A stretch of 15,092 nucleotides of DNA. Source: Oribacterium sp. UBA3737 (lineage in GTDB: Bacteria; Bacillota_A; Clostridia; Lachnospirales; Lachnospiraceae). A program made the position numbers and the translations under genes. This document shows, piece by piece, positions 6,543 to 14,297 of this stretch (position 1 is its first letter; every line of letters begins with the position of its first letter). Below the pieces are notes generated by a model. That model had not been told where the DNA came from. It searched no databases and was given only the letters and a program-made list of their open reading frames with translations. The DNA is taken from contig DFGZ01000291.1 in assembly GCA_002371295.1 (NCBI GenBank), forward strand, positions 1 through 15,092. The letters are read 5' to 3'.

Positions 6543-9194
6543 ATGAGAAAGCATTTGACCGGAAAGAAGGTTAAAAGAACTGCAGCTTATGCTGCGCTTT
6601 TGAGCTGTCTTTCAACTAACATACTATTTGCACCCATGACTGCATACGCAGGAAAAGCCAGTGTGGAAGTAGATGAGACCATGTATCTTAATCTTGACTA
6701 CTATGGCACAGTGAATAAGGCCAATGTGGTTAAAGGCATAAATTTTAACGGAGTTGAAAGTTATACGGATTTTGGTGATTATATAAGCATTACCAATATG
6801 TCAGACGGACAGAAACCGGATTTCAGTAAAGGTTCGGTGACATGGCAGAAGTATAACGCCGGGAAATTTTACTTTGAAGGCACATTGAAACCTGAATCGG
6901 TTGAAGTGCCCTGGAAGTTCGATATCACCTACAAGCTTAACGGCGTCGTTACGGATGCGGATAAGATAGCAGGACAGTCGGGTCTTGTGGAAATGGATAT
7001 TGATGCGTATCCCAACGACAAGGTATCGGATTATATGAAAAACAATATGATGCTGATAGTAGCGGTTCCTGTGGATGTGCAGAAATGTTATTCCGTTGAC
7101 GCACCGGATTCACAGACAGCGACCCTCGGTCAGTACACCGGCATTGTTTTTGAGGCGCTTCCGGGCAAAGAGGGGCATTTCGTCATAAGGCTCGGTACGG
7201 AAAAATTTGAGACAGTGGGTGCAATCTTTATGATGAGCCCCGGAACTGTTGGGGATCTTTCAAAGATAAAAGAAATAAAAGAGATAAAAGATGATTTCAG
7301 AGATGATACCAATGCTATCATGGATGATTTCGATGATGTACTGGATGGGGTAACCAATGTTCAGACACAGCTTGATCTCACAAACAGGATGCTTGAAAGC
7401 CTGCAGTCCGGAAAGGATAAGATCCATAACAATGCACAGGTGATCTTCAACGGAAACGATGTGGCTATACAGGATCTTAGGGATCTTCAGAGTACACTGG
7501 AACCGGTAAATGAGGATCTGAAGACCACACAGTGGATGGTATATGATATCAATTCCAATCTCAATAATCTGGACAAGGACCTCATGGATGCCAGCTCAAA
7601 GATGAGTACTCTGAACAAGAGATTAAAGCAGCTCGGTTCCTCCATGAGCGGAACAAGTATCTCAAATCTGGATATTGATGATCTTACGAATGATGCAAAG
7701 GATGCTGTTGACAGTCTGAACGATGTGGTGACAGGAATAAACACCGCCACAAATAAAGCTACAGGAAAGTCAAACAGAAGCAGGATTAAGGCAAGTGCAT
7801 CCGAGATAATTACAGATGCTTCTCTTGACAATACAGCAAATATAAAGGGTATAGATCAGCTCAGCAGCAGTGAAAAAGGTCTCATATCCGCTGTTTCCGA
7901 AGAGATGGGTGACAGTGTTTCCGAAATAAGCTCCGGAAGTCTTGCGGCAATACTCGCGGTGGCAAATTCCGGCAATAGTGTCATAAGCGCTGATTCGGAT
8001 CAGGTTAAGGCAAAATATATTGCATATGTGAGTGAGCATGGAAATGAACTTGCAAAGCTTCAGCAGGATGGTGAAACTGCCGAGACACAGGCAGCGGCCA
8101 TAAATGCAGCACTGGAGAGCGCTGCTGTAAAGTTAGCTTCAGAAACAGATGAAAATGAGAAAGCAAAGTTAAATAAAGCTATAGCAGAGTATAAAGCTCA
8201 GCTCGAGTATATTAAGGCGGCCACCACTGAGGCACTGGAAGCTGAAGGTAAAAAGGCGGCCTCTTCCGGAGTTGATTTTGAAAAGGTTCAGGTTTACGCG
8301 AAGGTAATGCAAAGCGGAGCAGGAGAGCAGGCAGTAAAGGCCGGAAATTATTCGGACTCACTTAATTCGCTTAATTCACTTAAGAAGAATACAAAATCGC
8401 TGGTAAACGAGACAATAGCTACAGATGATGAGGTAAATCAGCTTGCTGACAATCTTCATTCCCTGACAGATGCCATCATAAACCTTCAGAATGAAAATGG
8501 AGACCTTTTCTCATCCGATGAGACACAGAATCTTATAGATTCCATCAATAATGTTATTTCGGATCTTGAGGATATCATGGATGACGGAGGTGCTGTAGCA
8601 TTTCAGGCGGCAAGAACCATGAATACCGTTCGAGCCACCATTGCAGATATCGATGGACTCGTCGGAATCATGAATGCTTATTACGAGGATGTACAGAAAA
8701 CCTTTGAGGATTCCGAGAATGTCATAATGCAGATGGAGAAGACAGCTCATGATGCAGCTTCTGCACTCCAGAATGTAAATAATGTACTTCGTTCCGCAGA
8801 GCCGGATCTAAGTGCTGCAGCAGATGCGGGAATTGAAGCAGGCCGTCAGGCTGTGGAAAACACAAAGGATATTGTGGATAGTACAAAGCATTTAAAGACT
8901 ACCGGAAGAAAACTGAGAGACACTATCAACAATAAGCTGGATGAAGAGGAAGCAGACAACAATTTCCTTAATATGGATCCTGATGCTCCAAAGGTATCCC
9001 TTACAAGTACAAACAATCAGGAGCCCACATCCATATCCATCGTATGCCGTTCCGAGGAAATCTCAGTGGATGATCCCAAGGCGAAGATTCTGGACAGTGA
9101 GATACCTGATCCGGCTACGACACTTCTTGATAGGATAAAGGCAGTATTTGTAAAATTATGGGAAGGAATATGTTCGGTTTTCGGAATAGGATAA
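6543..9194 (+). CDS. Large secreted coiled-coil protein, exporter-associated
   Basis: An 883-residue protein I cannot assign to a characterised family. Residues 1-37 form a signal peptide: positive HLTGKKVKRT, a hydrophobic core, and a likely cut after MTAYA. Residues about 38-235 look like a beta-rich domain (VDETMYLNLDYYG, FYFEGTLKPESVEVPWKFDITYKLNG, IAGQSGLVEMDIDAYPND, MMSPGTVGDL). From about 239 to 815 it is almost entirely helical coiled coil, with long runs of D, N, Q, E, L and I and an Ala-rich block at about 415-600. The last about 20 residues (DRIKAVFVKLWEGICSVFG) form an amphipathic helix rather than a clear membrane span. The ATG at 6543 is preferred over the GTG at 6534 because GAGGAG (6529-6534) lies eight bases before it. 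Translational coupling to the exporter suggests a partner, perhaps a periplasm-like spacer or adaptor across the wall zone. This is inference. Confidence 0.88.
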   Translation: MRKHLTGKKVKRTAAYAALLSCLSTNILFAPMTAYAGKASVEVDETMYLNLDYYGTVNKANVVKGINFNGVESYTDFGDYISITNMSDGQKPDFSKGSVTWQKYNAGKFYFEGTLKPESVEVPWKFDITYKLNGVVTDADKIAGQSGLVEMDIDAYPNDKVSDYMKNNMMLIVAVPVDVQKCYSVDAPDSQTATLGQYTGIVFEALPGKEGHFVIRLGTEKFETVGAIFMMSPGTVGDLSKIKEIKEIKDDFRDDTNAIMDDFDDVLDGVTNVQTQLDLTNRMLESLQSGKDKIHNNAQVIFNGNDVAIQDLRDLQSTLEPVNEDLKTTQWMVYDINSNLNNLDKDLMDASSKMSTLNKRLKQLGSSMSGTSISNLDIDDLTNDAKDAVDSLNDVVTGINTATNKATGKSNRSRIKASASEIITDASLDNTANIKGIDQLSSSEKGLISAVSEEMGDSVSEISSGSLAAILAVANSGNSVISADSDQVKAKYIAYVSEHGNELAKLQQDGETAETQAAAINAALESAAVKLASETDENEKAKLNKAIAEYKAQLEYIKAATTEALEAEGKKAASSGVDFEKVQVYAKVMQSGAGEQAVKAGNYSDSLNSLNSLKKNTKSLVNETIATDDEVNQLADNLHSLTDAIINLQNENGDLFSSDETQNLIDSINNVISDLEDIMDDGGAVAFQAARTMNTVRATIADIDGLVGIMNAYYEDVQKTFEDSENVIMQMEKTAHDAASALQNVNNVLRSAEPDLSAAADAGIEAGRQAVENTKDIVDSTKHLKTTGRKLRDTINNKLDEEEADNNFLNMDPDAPKVSLTSTNNQEPTSISIVCRSEEISVDDPKAKILDSEIPDPATTLLDRIKAVFVKLWEGICSVFGIG

Positions 9195-9204
9195 GGAGGG
9201 CAAG

Positions 9205-10527
9205 ATGAAGAAGGCTTTAGTAAAGGCTGCTGTTTTGTGCAGCACCGTAAGCATTTGTACGGCTGTGCCTGCATTTGCAATGGTTAAGAATATTGAGATC
9301 AATGCTGTTCTTGATTCTGTTTCAGAGCCGGATGCGGGAATCTGCTTTTTTCCGGAGTATGAAGTCAGTGAAGAAGATGACATTGACACAGTAATAGTTG
9401 CAGATGCAAAAAGCATCAAGGACAACAATCCCACGATTCCATCCACCATCAATGTGACCATAAGCAGCAGCTCTGGAGCCTTGGATGATGATCTGAAAAT
9501 CACCGGAACAGGCATAAGGACCACCTATGTGGATGTTGTATCTGTGGATAATACGGAAGCTTCCGGAAGACTTCTGGTTTATCCCCTTTATGAGCTTACA
9601 GCTCCGGAGAATGTGGTGATCGATACCGCAAATTCACAGGTCAGATGGGATGAGGTGAAGTATGCGGGAAAGTATGAGGTGGTAGTAACTTATCCTGATA
9701 AGAACGGTAATGAAAAAACCAGTCACCATACCACGTCCAAGACTTACTTAAATATAAGTAATGCTCTCAGTAATGCCTATAACGGTCAGGTCGGTGTAGC
9801 TGTCAGGGCCATACCTACTGATGAGCAGGGATATCTGGATGCAGTTATCGACGCTTCAGGAAAAGCAGTATGGACAGGGATGGATGTATCCTTAGCAAAT
9901 GAGTATGAAGTACGGGTCAGCTATTCAGACGCAAACGGCAGGAAGATCACAAAAAAATATCGTACTTCTGAAACCAGTCATGACGTATCGGGATATATTA
10001 ATTCCGCTCAGGCAGGTACCCTCAAGGTCACTGTCCGTGCCATACCAAAGAGGAATGACGCCAAGTATTACAATATAGCTATTTCCGACTGGGCAAATGT
10101 GGGAAATTATACAGCGGACACCAGTGATTATGATGTGGATGATAAATGGGATTTTCTGAGTGATTACAAGTCCACTGTTGATGGCAATTTTGCAACCAAT
10201 GTAAAGAGTAACGGAACATATAACAGTGTATCCGCAGGATCACTGGGATCCGGAGATGCCAATGCATACTGGAAAAGGACTGCATATAAGTGGCAGTATA
10301 TCGCAGATGGAGTCCCGTATAATCAGGGATGGAAGAAGATAAATGACAGCTGGTATTATTTTGATACCGACAGTTATATGCATACAGGATGGCTTGAGCT
10401 GAACGGTGCCTGGTACTATCTTGAGTCAAAGGTGGGAGCCGGTGCGGGAGTCATGTGCACAGGAACCAGAGATATAAACGGAAAGACTTATATTTTCGGA
10501 AACGACGGTGTGTGCATTAACCACTGA
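9205..10527 (+). CDS. Secreted protein with tandem beta repeats and choline-binding-type repeats
   Basis: A 440-residue exported protein. Residues 1-25 are a signal peptide (MKKALVKAAVLCS, likely cut after AFA). Residues about 30-130 are unassigned. Two tandem related segments follow: about 133-218 (GKYEVVVTYPDKNGNEKT ending VGVAVRAIP) and about 219-300 (NEYEVRVSYSDANGRKIT ending LKVTVRAIP). They resemble fibronectin-III-like modules. The C-terminal end has cell-wall/choline-binding-type repeats with the GW..IN.SWYYF pattern: G375-W376, G395-W396 and a divergent third at about 422-440 (DINGKTYIFGNDG). This indicates noncovalent attachment to the cell surface. AAGGAGG (9193-9199) overlaps the stop of the upstream gene, so it is coupled to the exporter operon, and a terminator follows. 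No catalytic domain is recognised, so a structural or adhesive role is plausible. Confidence 0.88.
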   Translation: MKKALVKAAVLCSTVSICTAVPAFAMVKNIEINAVLDSVSEPDAGICFFPEYEVSEEDDIDTVIVADAKSIKDNNPTIPSTINVTISSSSGALDDDLKITGTGIRTTYVDVVSVDNTEASGRLLVYPLYELTAPENVVIDTANSQVRWDEVKYAGKYEVVVTYPDKNGNEKTSHHTTSKTYLNISNALSNAYNGQVGVAVRAIPTDEQGYLDAVIDASGKAVWTGMDVSLANEYEVRVSYSDANGRKITKKYRTSETSHDVSGYINSAQAGTLKVTVRAIPKRNDAKYYNIAISDWANVGNYTADTSDYDVDDKWDFLSDYKSTVDGNFATNVKSNGTYNSVSAGSLGSGDANAYWKRTAYKWQYIADGVPYNQGWKKINDSWYYFDTDSYMHTGWLELNGAWYYLESKVGAGAGVMCTGTRDINGKTYIFGNDGVCINH

Positions 10528-10542
10528 GGATATAATATGATG

Positions 10543-10588
10543 ACATGGTGCTTTGATGAGATATATCATCGGGCACCATGTTTTTTTA
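10543..10588 (+). terminator. Rho-independent terminator of the MMPL operon
   Basis: ACATGGTGC (10543-10551) pairs perfectly with GCACCATGT (10573-10581), topped by an inner stem GATGA (10555-10559) / TCATC (10566-10570). Seven Ts (10581-10587) follow. It is a strong intrinsic terminator 15 bases after the stop codon. Its design matches the terminator at 3200-3256. Confidence 0.9.
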
Positions 10589-10680
10589 TTCACGATAAGG
10601 CTGTCACGCGGGCATCGTGCTTGCACGAGTGCACATGGGACAGCCAACGTGGAAACGAGTAGGGTGCTCTCCCTTACTCG
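10543..10680 (+). repeat. Intergenic structured element, copy B
   Basis: After the terminator T-run comes GATAAGGCTGT (10594-10604), then 16 bases, TTGCACGAGTGCACA (10621-10635), AGCCAACGTGGAA (10642-10654) and the stem CGAGT-AGGG / CCCT-(T)-ACTCG (10656-10664 / 10671-10680). In this copy GGCTGTC (10599-10605) also pairs with GACAGCC (10639-10645), closing an outer stem around the TGCA hairpin. The first 24 bases from the T-run match copy A (3250-3273) at 20 positions, and all four differences are transitions. It lies upstream of the azlC promoter at 10766-10794 and so is outside the predicted azlC mRNA. I do not recognise it as a known RNA class. Confidence 0.6.
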
Positions 10681-10765
10681 ATAAGTCTGCATAAGAAGTT
10701 GCAGCTCTTCTGAGAGACATCCGGTAACAGAATTTCAGACATAATTATTCATTATATAAATAATG

Positions 10766-10794
10766 TTAACAATTATATAATTAAAAGATATACT
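10766..10794 (+). promoter_or_regulatory. Promoter of the azlCD-acyltransferase operon
   Basis: TTAACA (10766-10771) and TATACT (10789-10794) are separated by exactly 17 bases; each matches five of six consensus positions. Transcription would start near 10801, giving a leader of about 25 bases. This short leader supports the azlC start at 10826, since the ATG at 10808 would be only about 7 bases from the transcript end and has no ribosome binding site. Confidence 0.75.
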
Positions 10795-10825
10795 AATATG
10801 ACCAGATATGAAAAGAGGAAGGGCA

Positions 10826-11662
10826 ATGGAGTCGAAGGTTATGAATAGTGATAATAAGCATTGGTTTTTGAAAGGACTTAAGCACGGAGTTCCCATAGCA
10901 GCCGGATATTTTGCCGTATCCTTTGCCCTTGGATTTACTGCCGGCAATGCGGGGCTTACGGTATTCCAGGCTACTCTTGCCAGCCTTCTATGCAATGCTT
11001 CCGCCGGAGAATATGCCGGTTTTACTGTTATAGCTTCGAAGGCCGGATACCTGACTATGGCAGTTATTACTGCTATCGTCAATGCAAGATATCTTCTTAT
11101 GTCAGCGGCTCTGTCTCAAAAGCTTCCGGAAGATACAAAGCTTCCGCACAGATTGCTGGTAGGCTTCTGGATAACAGATGAGATTTTCGGTGCATCTGTC
11201 ATGGTTCAGGGAAAGCTCAATCCATTTTACAATTACGGTCTTGCTGTTTGTTCCCTAAGCTTCTGGGCCCTTGGTACAGGATCGGGAGTTATAGTGGGTA
11301 ATATCGTTCCTCCGGATATAGTAAGTGCACTGGGAGTTCTTCTATATGGTATGTTTCTTGCCATAATCATTCCTCCCGCAAGGAAAAATGTCATTGTGAG
11401 GATACTTGTATTTTTCTCTATGGCCGCAAGCTTCATATGTTCAAAGCTGCCTTTTATTTCCGGGTTAAGTGACGGAACAAGAATAATCATTCTTACTGTG
11501 GTTATTTCCGGTGCGGCAGCAGTGCTTTTCCCCATAAGAAATAAGGATAATATGAAACTCAAAAAGAATCTTGAGAAGGAGCAGGCCGATAATCCGGATA
11601 AGAAGGAAGAGGCTGAGAGAACCTTTTCAGATGCTGACATGAAGGAGGCAAAAAATGCATAA
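10826..11662 (+). CDS. azlC: AzlC-family branched-chain amino-acid exporter, large subunit
   Basis: Membrane protein of the AzlC family, which with AzlD exports branched-chain amino acids or their analogues (azaleucine resistance in Bacillus, BrnFE in Corynebacterium). From 10826 it is 278 residues. Family features include GLKHGVPIAAGYFAVSFALGFTAGNAGL near the N terminus, LLCNASAGEYAGFTVIA, the VNARYLLMSAALSQKLP segment and FWITDEIFGAS. Several hydrophobic spans follow. It ends in a charged cytoplasmic tail of about 40 residues rich in K, E and D. The start is set by AGAGG (10814-10818), with seven bases to the ATG; an in-frame ATG at 10808 lacks a binding site. It overlaps azlD by 8 bases. 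Confidence 0.92.
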   Translation: MESKVMNSDNKHWFLKGLKHGVPIAAGYFAVSFALGFTAGNAGLTVFQATLASLLCNASAGEYAGFTVIASKAGYLTMAVITAIVNARYLLMSAALSQKLPEDTKLPHRLLVGFWITDEIFGASVMVQGKLNPFYNYGLAVCSLSFWALGTGSGVIVGNIVPPDIVSALGVLLYGMFLAIIIPPARKNVIVRILVFFSMAASFICSKLPFISGLSDGTRIIILTVVISGAAAVLFPIRNKDNMKLKKNLEKEQADNPDKKEEAERTFSDADMKEAKNA

Positions 11663-11957
11663 TAATTATGTTTACATTCTGGTCATGTTCGCGGTGTCCT
11701 TTTTGATACGAGTTCTTCCACTGACCCTGATCAGAAAAGAAATAAAGAATGATACTATAAGATCCTTTTTATATTATGTTCCGTATGTTACACTTGCGGT
11801 TATGACATTTCCCGCTATTATGCATGCCACAGCGGAACCCATGGCCGGTCTTGCTGCTCTTATAATAGGTATTATCGTGGCCTGGTTCGGCGGAGGACTT
11901 TTTCCTACAGCTATAGTATGCAGTCTTACGGTTTTTGTCCTTGAACATTTTATCTGA
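11655..11957 (+). CDS. azlD: AzlD-family branched-chain amino-acid exporter, small subunit
   Basis: A 100-residue membrane protein of the AzlD family with about four hydrophobic segments. Diagnostic stretches are VSFLIRVLPLTLIRKEIKN near the N terminus, FLYYVPYVTLAVMTFPAIMHAT in the middle, and LAALIIGIIVAWFGGGLFPTAIVCSLTVFVLE at the end. It forms the exporter with AzlC. It starts within the last codons of azlC, with AAGGAGG (11642-11648) six bases upstream, a typical translational coupling arrangement for obligate partners. Confidence 0.92.
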   Translation: MHNNYVYILVMFAVSFLIRVLPLTLIRKEIKNDTIRSFLYYVPYVTLAVMTFPAIMHATAEPMAGLAALIIGIIVAWFGGGLFPTAIVCSLTVFVLEHFI

Positions 11958-11980
11958 TTTGATGTATTAAGCGGAGGAGT

Positions 11981-13309
11981 ATGGCAGAAGAGATACAAAA
12001 AGATATTAAAAAGGGAAGAGATGCAGGGATAGATTTTATAAGAGTGGTCGCCTGTCTTGTTGTTATAGGTACACATGTGGATGTGATGGGGACAGGAGAC
12101 GGTACCAAGCTGTTTTTAAGACTGCTTTTCGCAGATGGAGTGACCTTGTTCTTTATTCTCAGCGGATTCTTCTTTTTCAGGAAAGGGTTCATAATTACAT
12201 TAAAACGGGCCTTATCAAGTATAGTTTTACCCGGAATCCTGGTCATGCTTATGAGCTACCAGTTTTCTCCTTTTATAAGGGGAGAGAAGAACCTGATATA
12301 TTGTTTCAGCCATCTGAATTTTGATATATATGGGTTTATGACAGACCTCTTTTCCTGGGGCGGAAATATACGTGAAAGTATGGCTGCTCACCTCTGGTAT
12401 ATCTTTACCTATCTTCAGCTGGTTCTGGCCTACCCCCTGTTAAAACCCTTATACACAAAAAGTGTGTACAGCACGGATGCCGGTGTGGATAAAAGTTTTT
12501 CGGAGAAGCTGAAAAAAGATTCTTCAGGAGAAAAACAGGATATACAGGCGGTTTTGCAAGGTGGACAAAGGGGTGAGGTTCCAAAAAGCAGCAAAAGATA
12601 TAACACTATATATAATAGGGTCTACAGAGAAGACTGTTTCCGGAAATACAGGTGGTTCATCATAGGATTTATATTTTTTAATCAGATTCTGATGGATCTT
12701 AATATGACAGGTCTTATCAGTTTTTCGCCTGTGCAGATATCGCCCTTCATGCTGTATACGGCACCGGCCATGCTTCTTATGATAGGGGCAGAGATTAAAA
12801 AACTGAGAGATTGTTTTGTCAAGCCGGAGATGGCAGAAATAAAGAACCGGATAAGGCTCATATCACTTATAGTACTGATAGTGACCTTTGCATTGAGATT
12901 TTTCCTGCAGCAGCAGGTTTTCATACTAAACAGTTCGCAGGATTTTTACCTATACTGGAATTGTGCCTTTGCCACAGTCCAGAGTACTGCTTTCGTCGTT
13001 TTTGTTCTGAGCTTTAATTATGAGAACAATAAGCCGGTGAACTTTATAGCAGGAGCAGGAAAATATACATTCTGGATATATCTTCTTCACTATGGTATTT
13101 ACTATACCATCTTCTTCAGAAAGGGACCGGACTGGAGTTTTGGCATCATAGACCTTACAAACGGTTATGATACCCTGGGAAAAGAAGTACTCCATTTACT
13201 GATAAGGATACCTACAGTATTTTTACTGTCTCTTCTGGCAAGTTACAGCATTGAAAAAATAAAAAGCTTTGCAGGCAAAATAATGAAAGTAAGATATAAC
13301 AAAACCTGA
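11981..13309 (+). CDS. Membrane acyltransferase-3 family protein
   Basis: A 442-residue polytopic membrane protein of the acyltransferase-3 family, which transfers acetyl or other acyl groups to surface polysaccharides, peptidoglycan or small envelope molecules. The first span has the family signature AGIDFIRVVACLVVIGTH (R21, H32), followed by LFADGVTLFFILSGFFFF, HLWYIFTYLQLVLAYPLL (H137, W139) and near the C terminus GAGKYTFWIYLLHYG. A hydrophilic loop at about 160-215 (KSFSEKLKKDSSGEKQ) is long and low in complexity. It begins 23 bases after azlD with no terminator, so it shares that promoter. Its GGAGG (11973-11977) is only three bases from the ATG, which may reduce translation; no other in-frame start precedes the conserved signature. 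The acceptor substrate is unknown. Confidence 0.9.
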   Translation: MAEEIQKDIKKGRDAGIDFIRVVACLVVIGTHVDVMGTGDGTKLFLRLLFADGVTLFFILSGFFFFRKGFIITLKRALSSIVLPGILVMLMSYQFSPFIRGEKNLIYCFSHLNFDIYGFMTDLFSWGGNIRESMAAHLWYIFTYLQLVLAYPLLKPLYTKSVYSTDAGVDKSFSEKLKKDSSGEKQDIQAVLQGGQRGEVPKSSKRYNTIYNRVYREDCFRKYRWFIIGFIFFNQILMDLNMTGLISFSPVQISPFMLYTAPAMLLMIGAEIKKLRDCFVKPEMAEIKNRIRLISLIVLIVTFALRFFLQQQVFILNSSQDFYLYWNCAFATVQSTAFVVFVLSFNYENNKPVNFIAGAGKYTFWIYLLHYGIYYTIFFRKGPDWSFGIIDLTNGYDTLGKEVLHLLIRIPTVFLLSLLASYSIEKIKSFAGKIMKVRYNKT

Positions 13310-13385
13310 CAGAGATCATCTGTGTCCCCTAAGGCCCGGATTCGTTTCCGGCTTAGGGGATATTCTTTGTTCTCCGTCAGGTTTT
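13301..13385. terminator. Convergent terminator region of acyltransferase and rsmI
   Basis: A stem CCCCTAAG (13326-13333) / CTTAGGGG (13352-13359), continued by CCGGA (13336-13340) / TCCGG (13347-13351) after a two-base bulge, sits in the 67-base gap and is followed on the + strand by a T-rich stretch (ATATTCTTTGTTCTC). Outside it, AAAACCTGAC (13301-13310) and GTCAGGTTTT (13376-13385) form a perfect 10-base inverted repeat that includes the last codons and stop codons of both genes. Either stem can be followed by Ts, so the region probably terminates both convergent transcripts. Confidence 0.7.
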
Positions 13386-14228
13386 TAGTTTGTTGTAAAT
13401 ATCACGTTTTGAAACGCCACGATCCTTGGCAACAGCCTTCATTGCGTCCTTTTCTGTAAACCCCTGTTTTAGATAATGCTCCATATGTTCTTCCAGAGGC
13501 ATGTCGTTCCAGTTCGCCACTACTTCTGCGGCGATGTCGGAAGGATCACGTCCTTCTATGACAAGAACATACTCACCTCTTGGTTCCTCGTTTTCATATC
13601 TGGCAACTGCTTCTCCGATGGTGGTTCGAACAGCTTCCTCATGCTTTTTTGTCAGTTCACGACATAAGGAGATACGGCGGTCATCGCCAAGAGTCTTTGC
13701 CAGATCTTTTAATGTAGCCTTCAGCTTGTGAGGAGCTTCATAAAGAATCATGGTTCGGGTCTCGGTACGGAGTTCCTCCAGTATTCTTGCCCTTTCTTTT
13801 TTATCTGCCTTTTCTGTAGGAAGAAAGGCTTCAAATGCAAATCTTCTGGTAGAGAGGGCGGATATGGTCAATGCCGTGATCGCTGCAGCAGGACCGGGGA
13901 GTGACGTTATGGTGATGCCGGCTTCGGCAGCCTGGCGGACCAGTTCTTCTCCCGGGTCTGAGATACAGGGGGTTCCGGCATCGGTGATTATAGCGACATT
14001 CTTTCCGTTTAACATGTCACTTACGAGCGCCTTGGCTTTATCGTATTTGTTGAACTCATGATATGCGGTCATGGGTGTATGAATATCGAAGTGATTTAAA
14101 AGCTTTATGGAATTTCTGGTATCTTCTGCGGCGATAATGTCTACGGATTTCAGACAGTTTATGACCCTGAAGGTGGTGTCCTCCAGATTTCCTATGGGTG
14201 TTGCACACACATACAGTGTTCCTGACAT
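13377..14228 (-). CDS. rsmI: 16S rRNA (cytidine-1402-2'-O)-methyltransferase RsmI
   Basis: SAM-dependent tetrapyrrole-methylase-fold enzyme that 2'-O-methylates C1402 in the ribosomal decoding centre, next to the RsmH N4-methylation. The 283 residues match the family: GTLYVCATPIGNLEDTTFRV at the N terminus, IIAAEDTRNSIKLLNHF, NVAIITDAGTPCISDPG (about 77-93, the SAM-binding loop), SLPGPAAAITAL (about 109-120), FAFEAFLPTEKADK, MILYEAPHKLKATL and GEYVLVIEG. The C terminus (about 240-283, GFTEKDAMKAVAKDRGVSKRDIYNKLK) is the usual small helical domain. The start codon is preceded by GAGGAGA on the - strand (14234-14240) at five bases. It is transcribed alone, convergent with the acyltransferase gene. 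Confidence 0.97.
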   Translation of the reverse strand: MSGTLYVCATPIGNLEDTTFRVINCLKSVDIIAAEDTRNSIKLLNHFDIHTPMTAYHEFNKYDKAKALVSDMLNGKNVAIITDAGTPCISDPGEELVRQAAEAGITITSLPGPAAAITALTISALSTRRFAFEAFLPTEKADKKERARILEELRTETRTMILYEAPHKLKATLKDLAKTLGDDRRISLCRELTKKHEEAVRTTIGEAVARYENEEPRGEYVLVIEGRDPSDIAAEVVANWNDMPLEEHMEHYLKQGFTEKDAMKAVAKDRGVSKRDIYNKLKT

Positions 14229-14297
14229 TTTATTCTCCTCTTTAATGACGATAATATGAGTGTTTTGTTAAGCATAGCATATAAACTAGGATTTTTT

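Noticed and set aside
10594..10680. Riboswitch or T-box controlling azlC
   Set aside because: The azlC promoter lies downstream of the structure, no T-box or known riboswitch core was seen, and a related copy sits between convergent genes.
10808..10825. Upstream ATG of azlC at 10808
   Set aside because: It would lie about 7 bases from the predicted transcript start and has no ribosome binding site; AGAGG fits the ATG at 10826.
12682..12924. Minus-strand open frame inside the acyltransferase gene
   Set aside because: No ribosome binding site, no recognisable protein, and the + strand frame is clearly coding; similar shadows in other genes were left out for the same reason.
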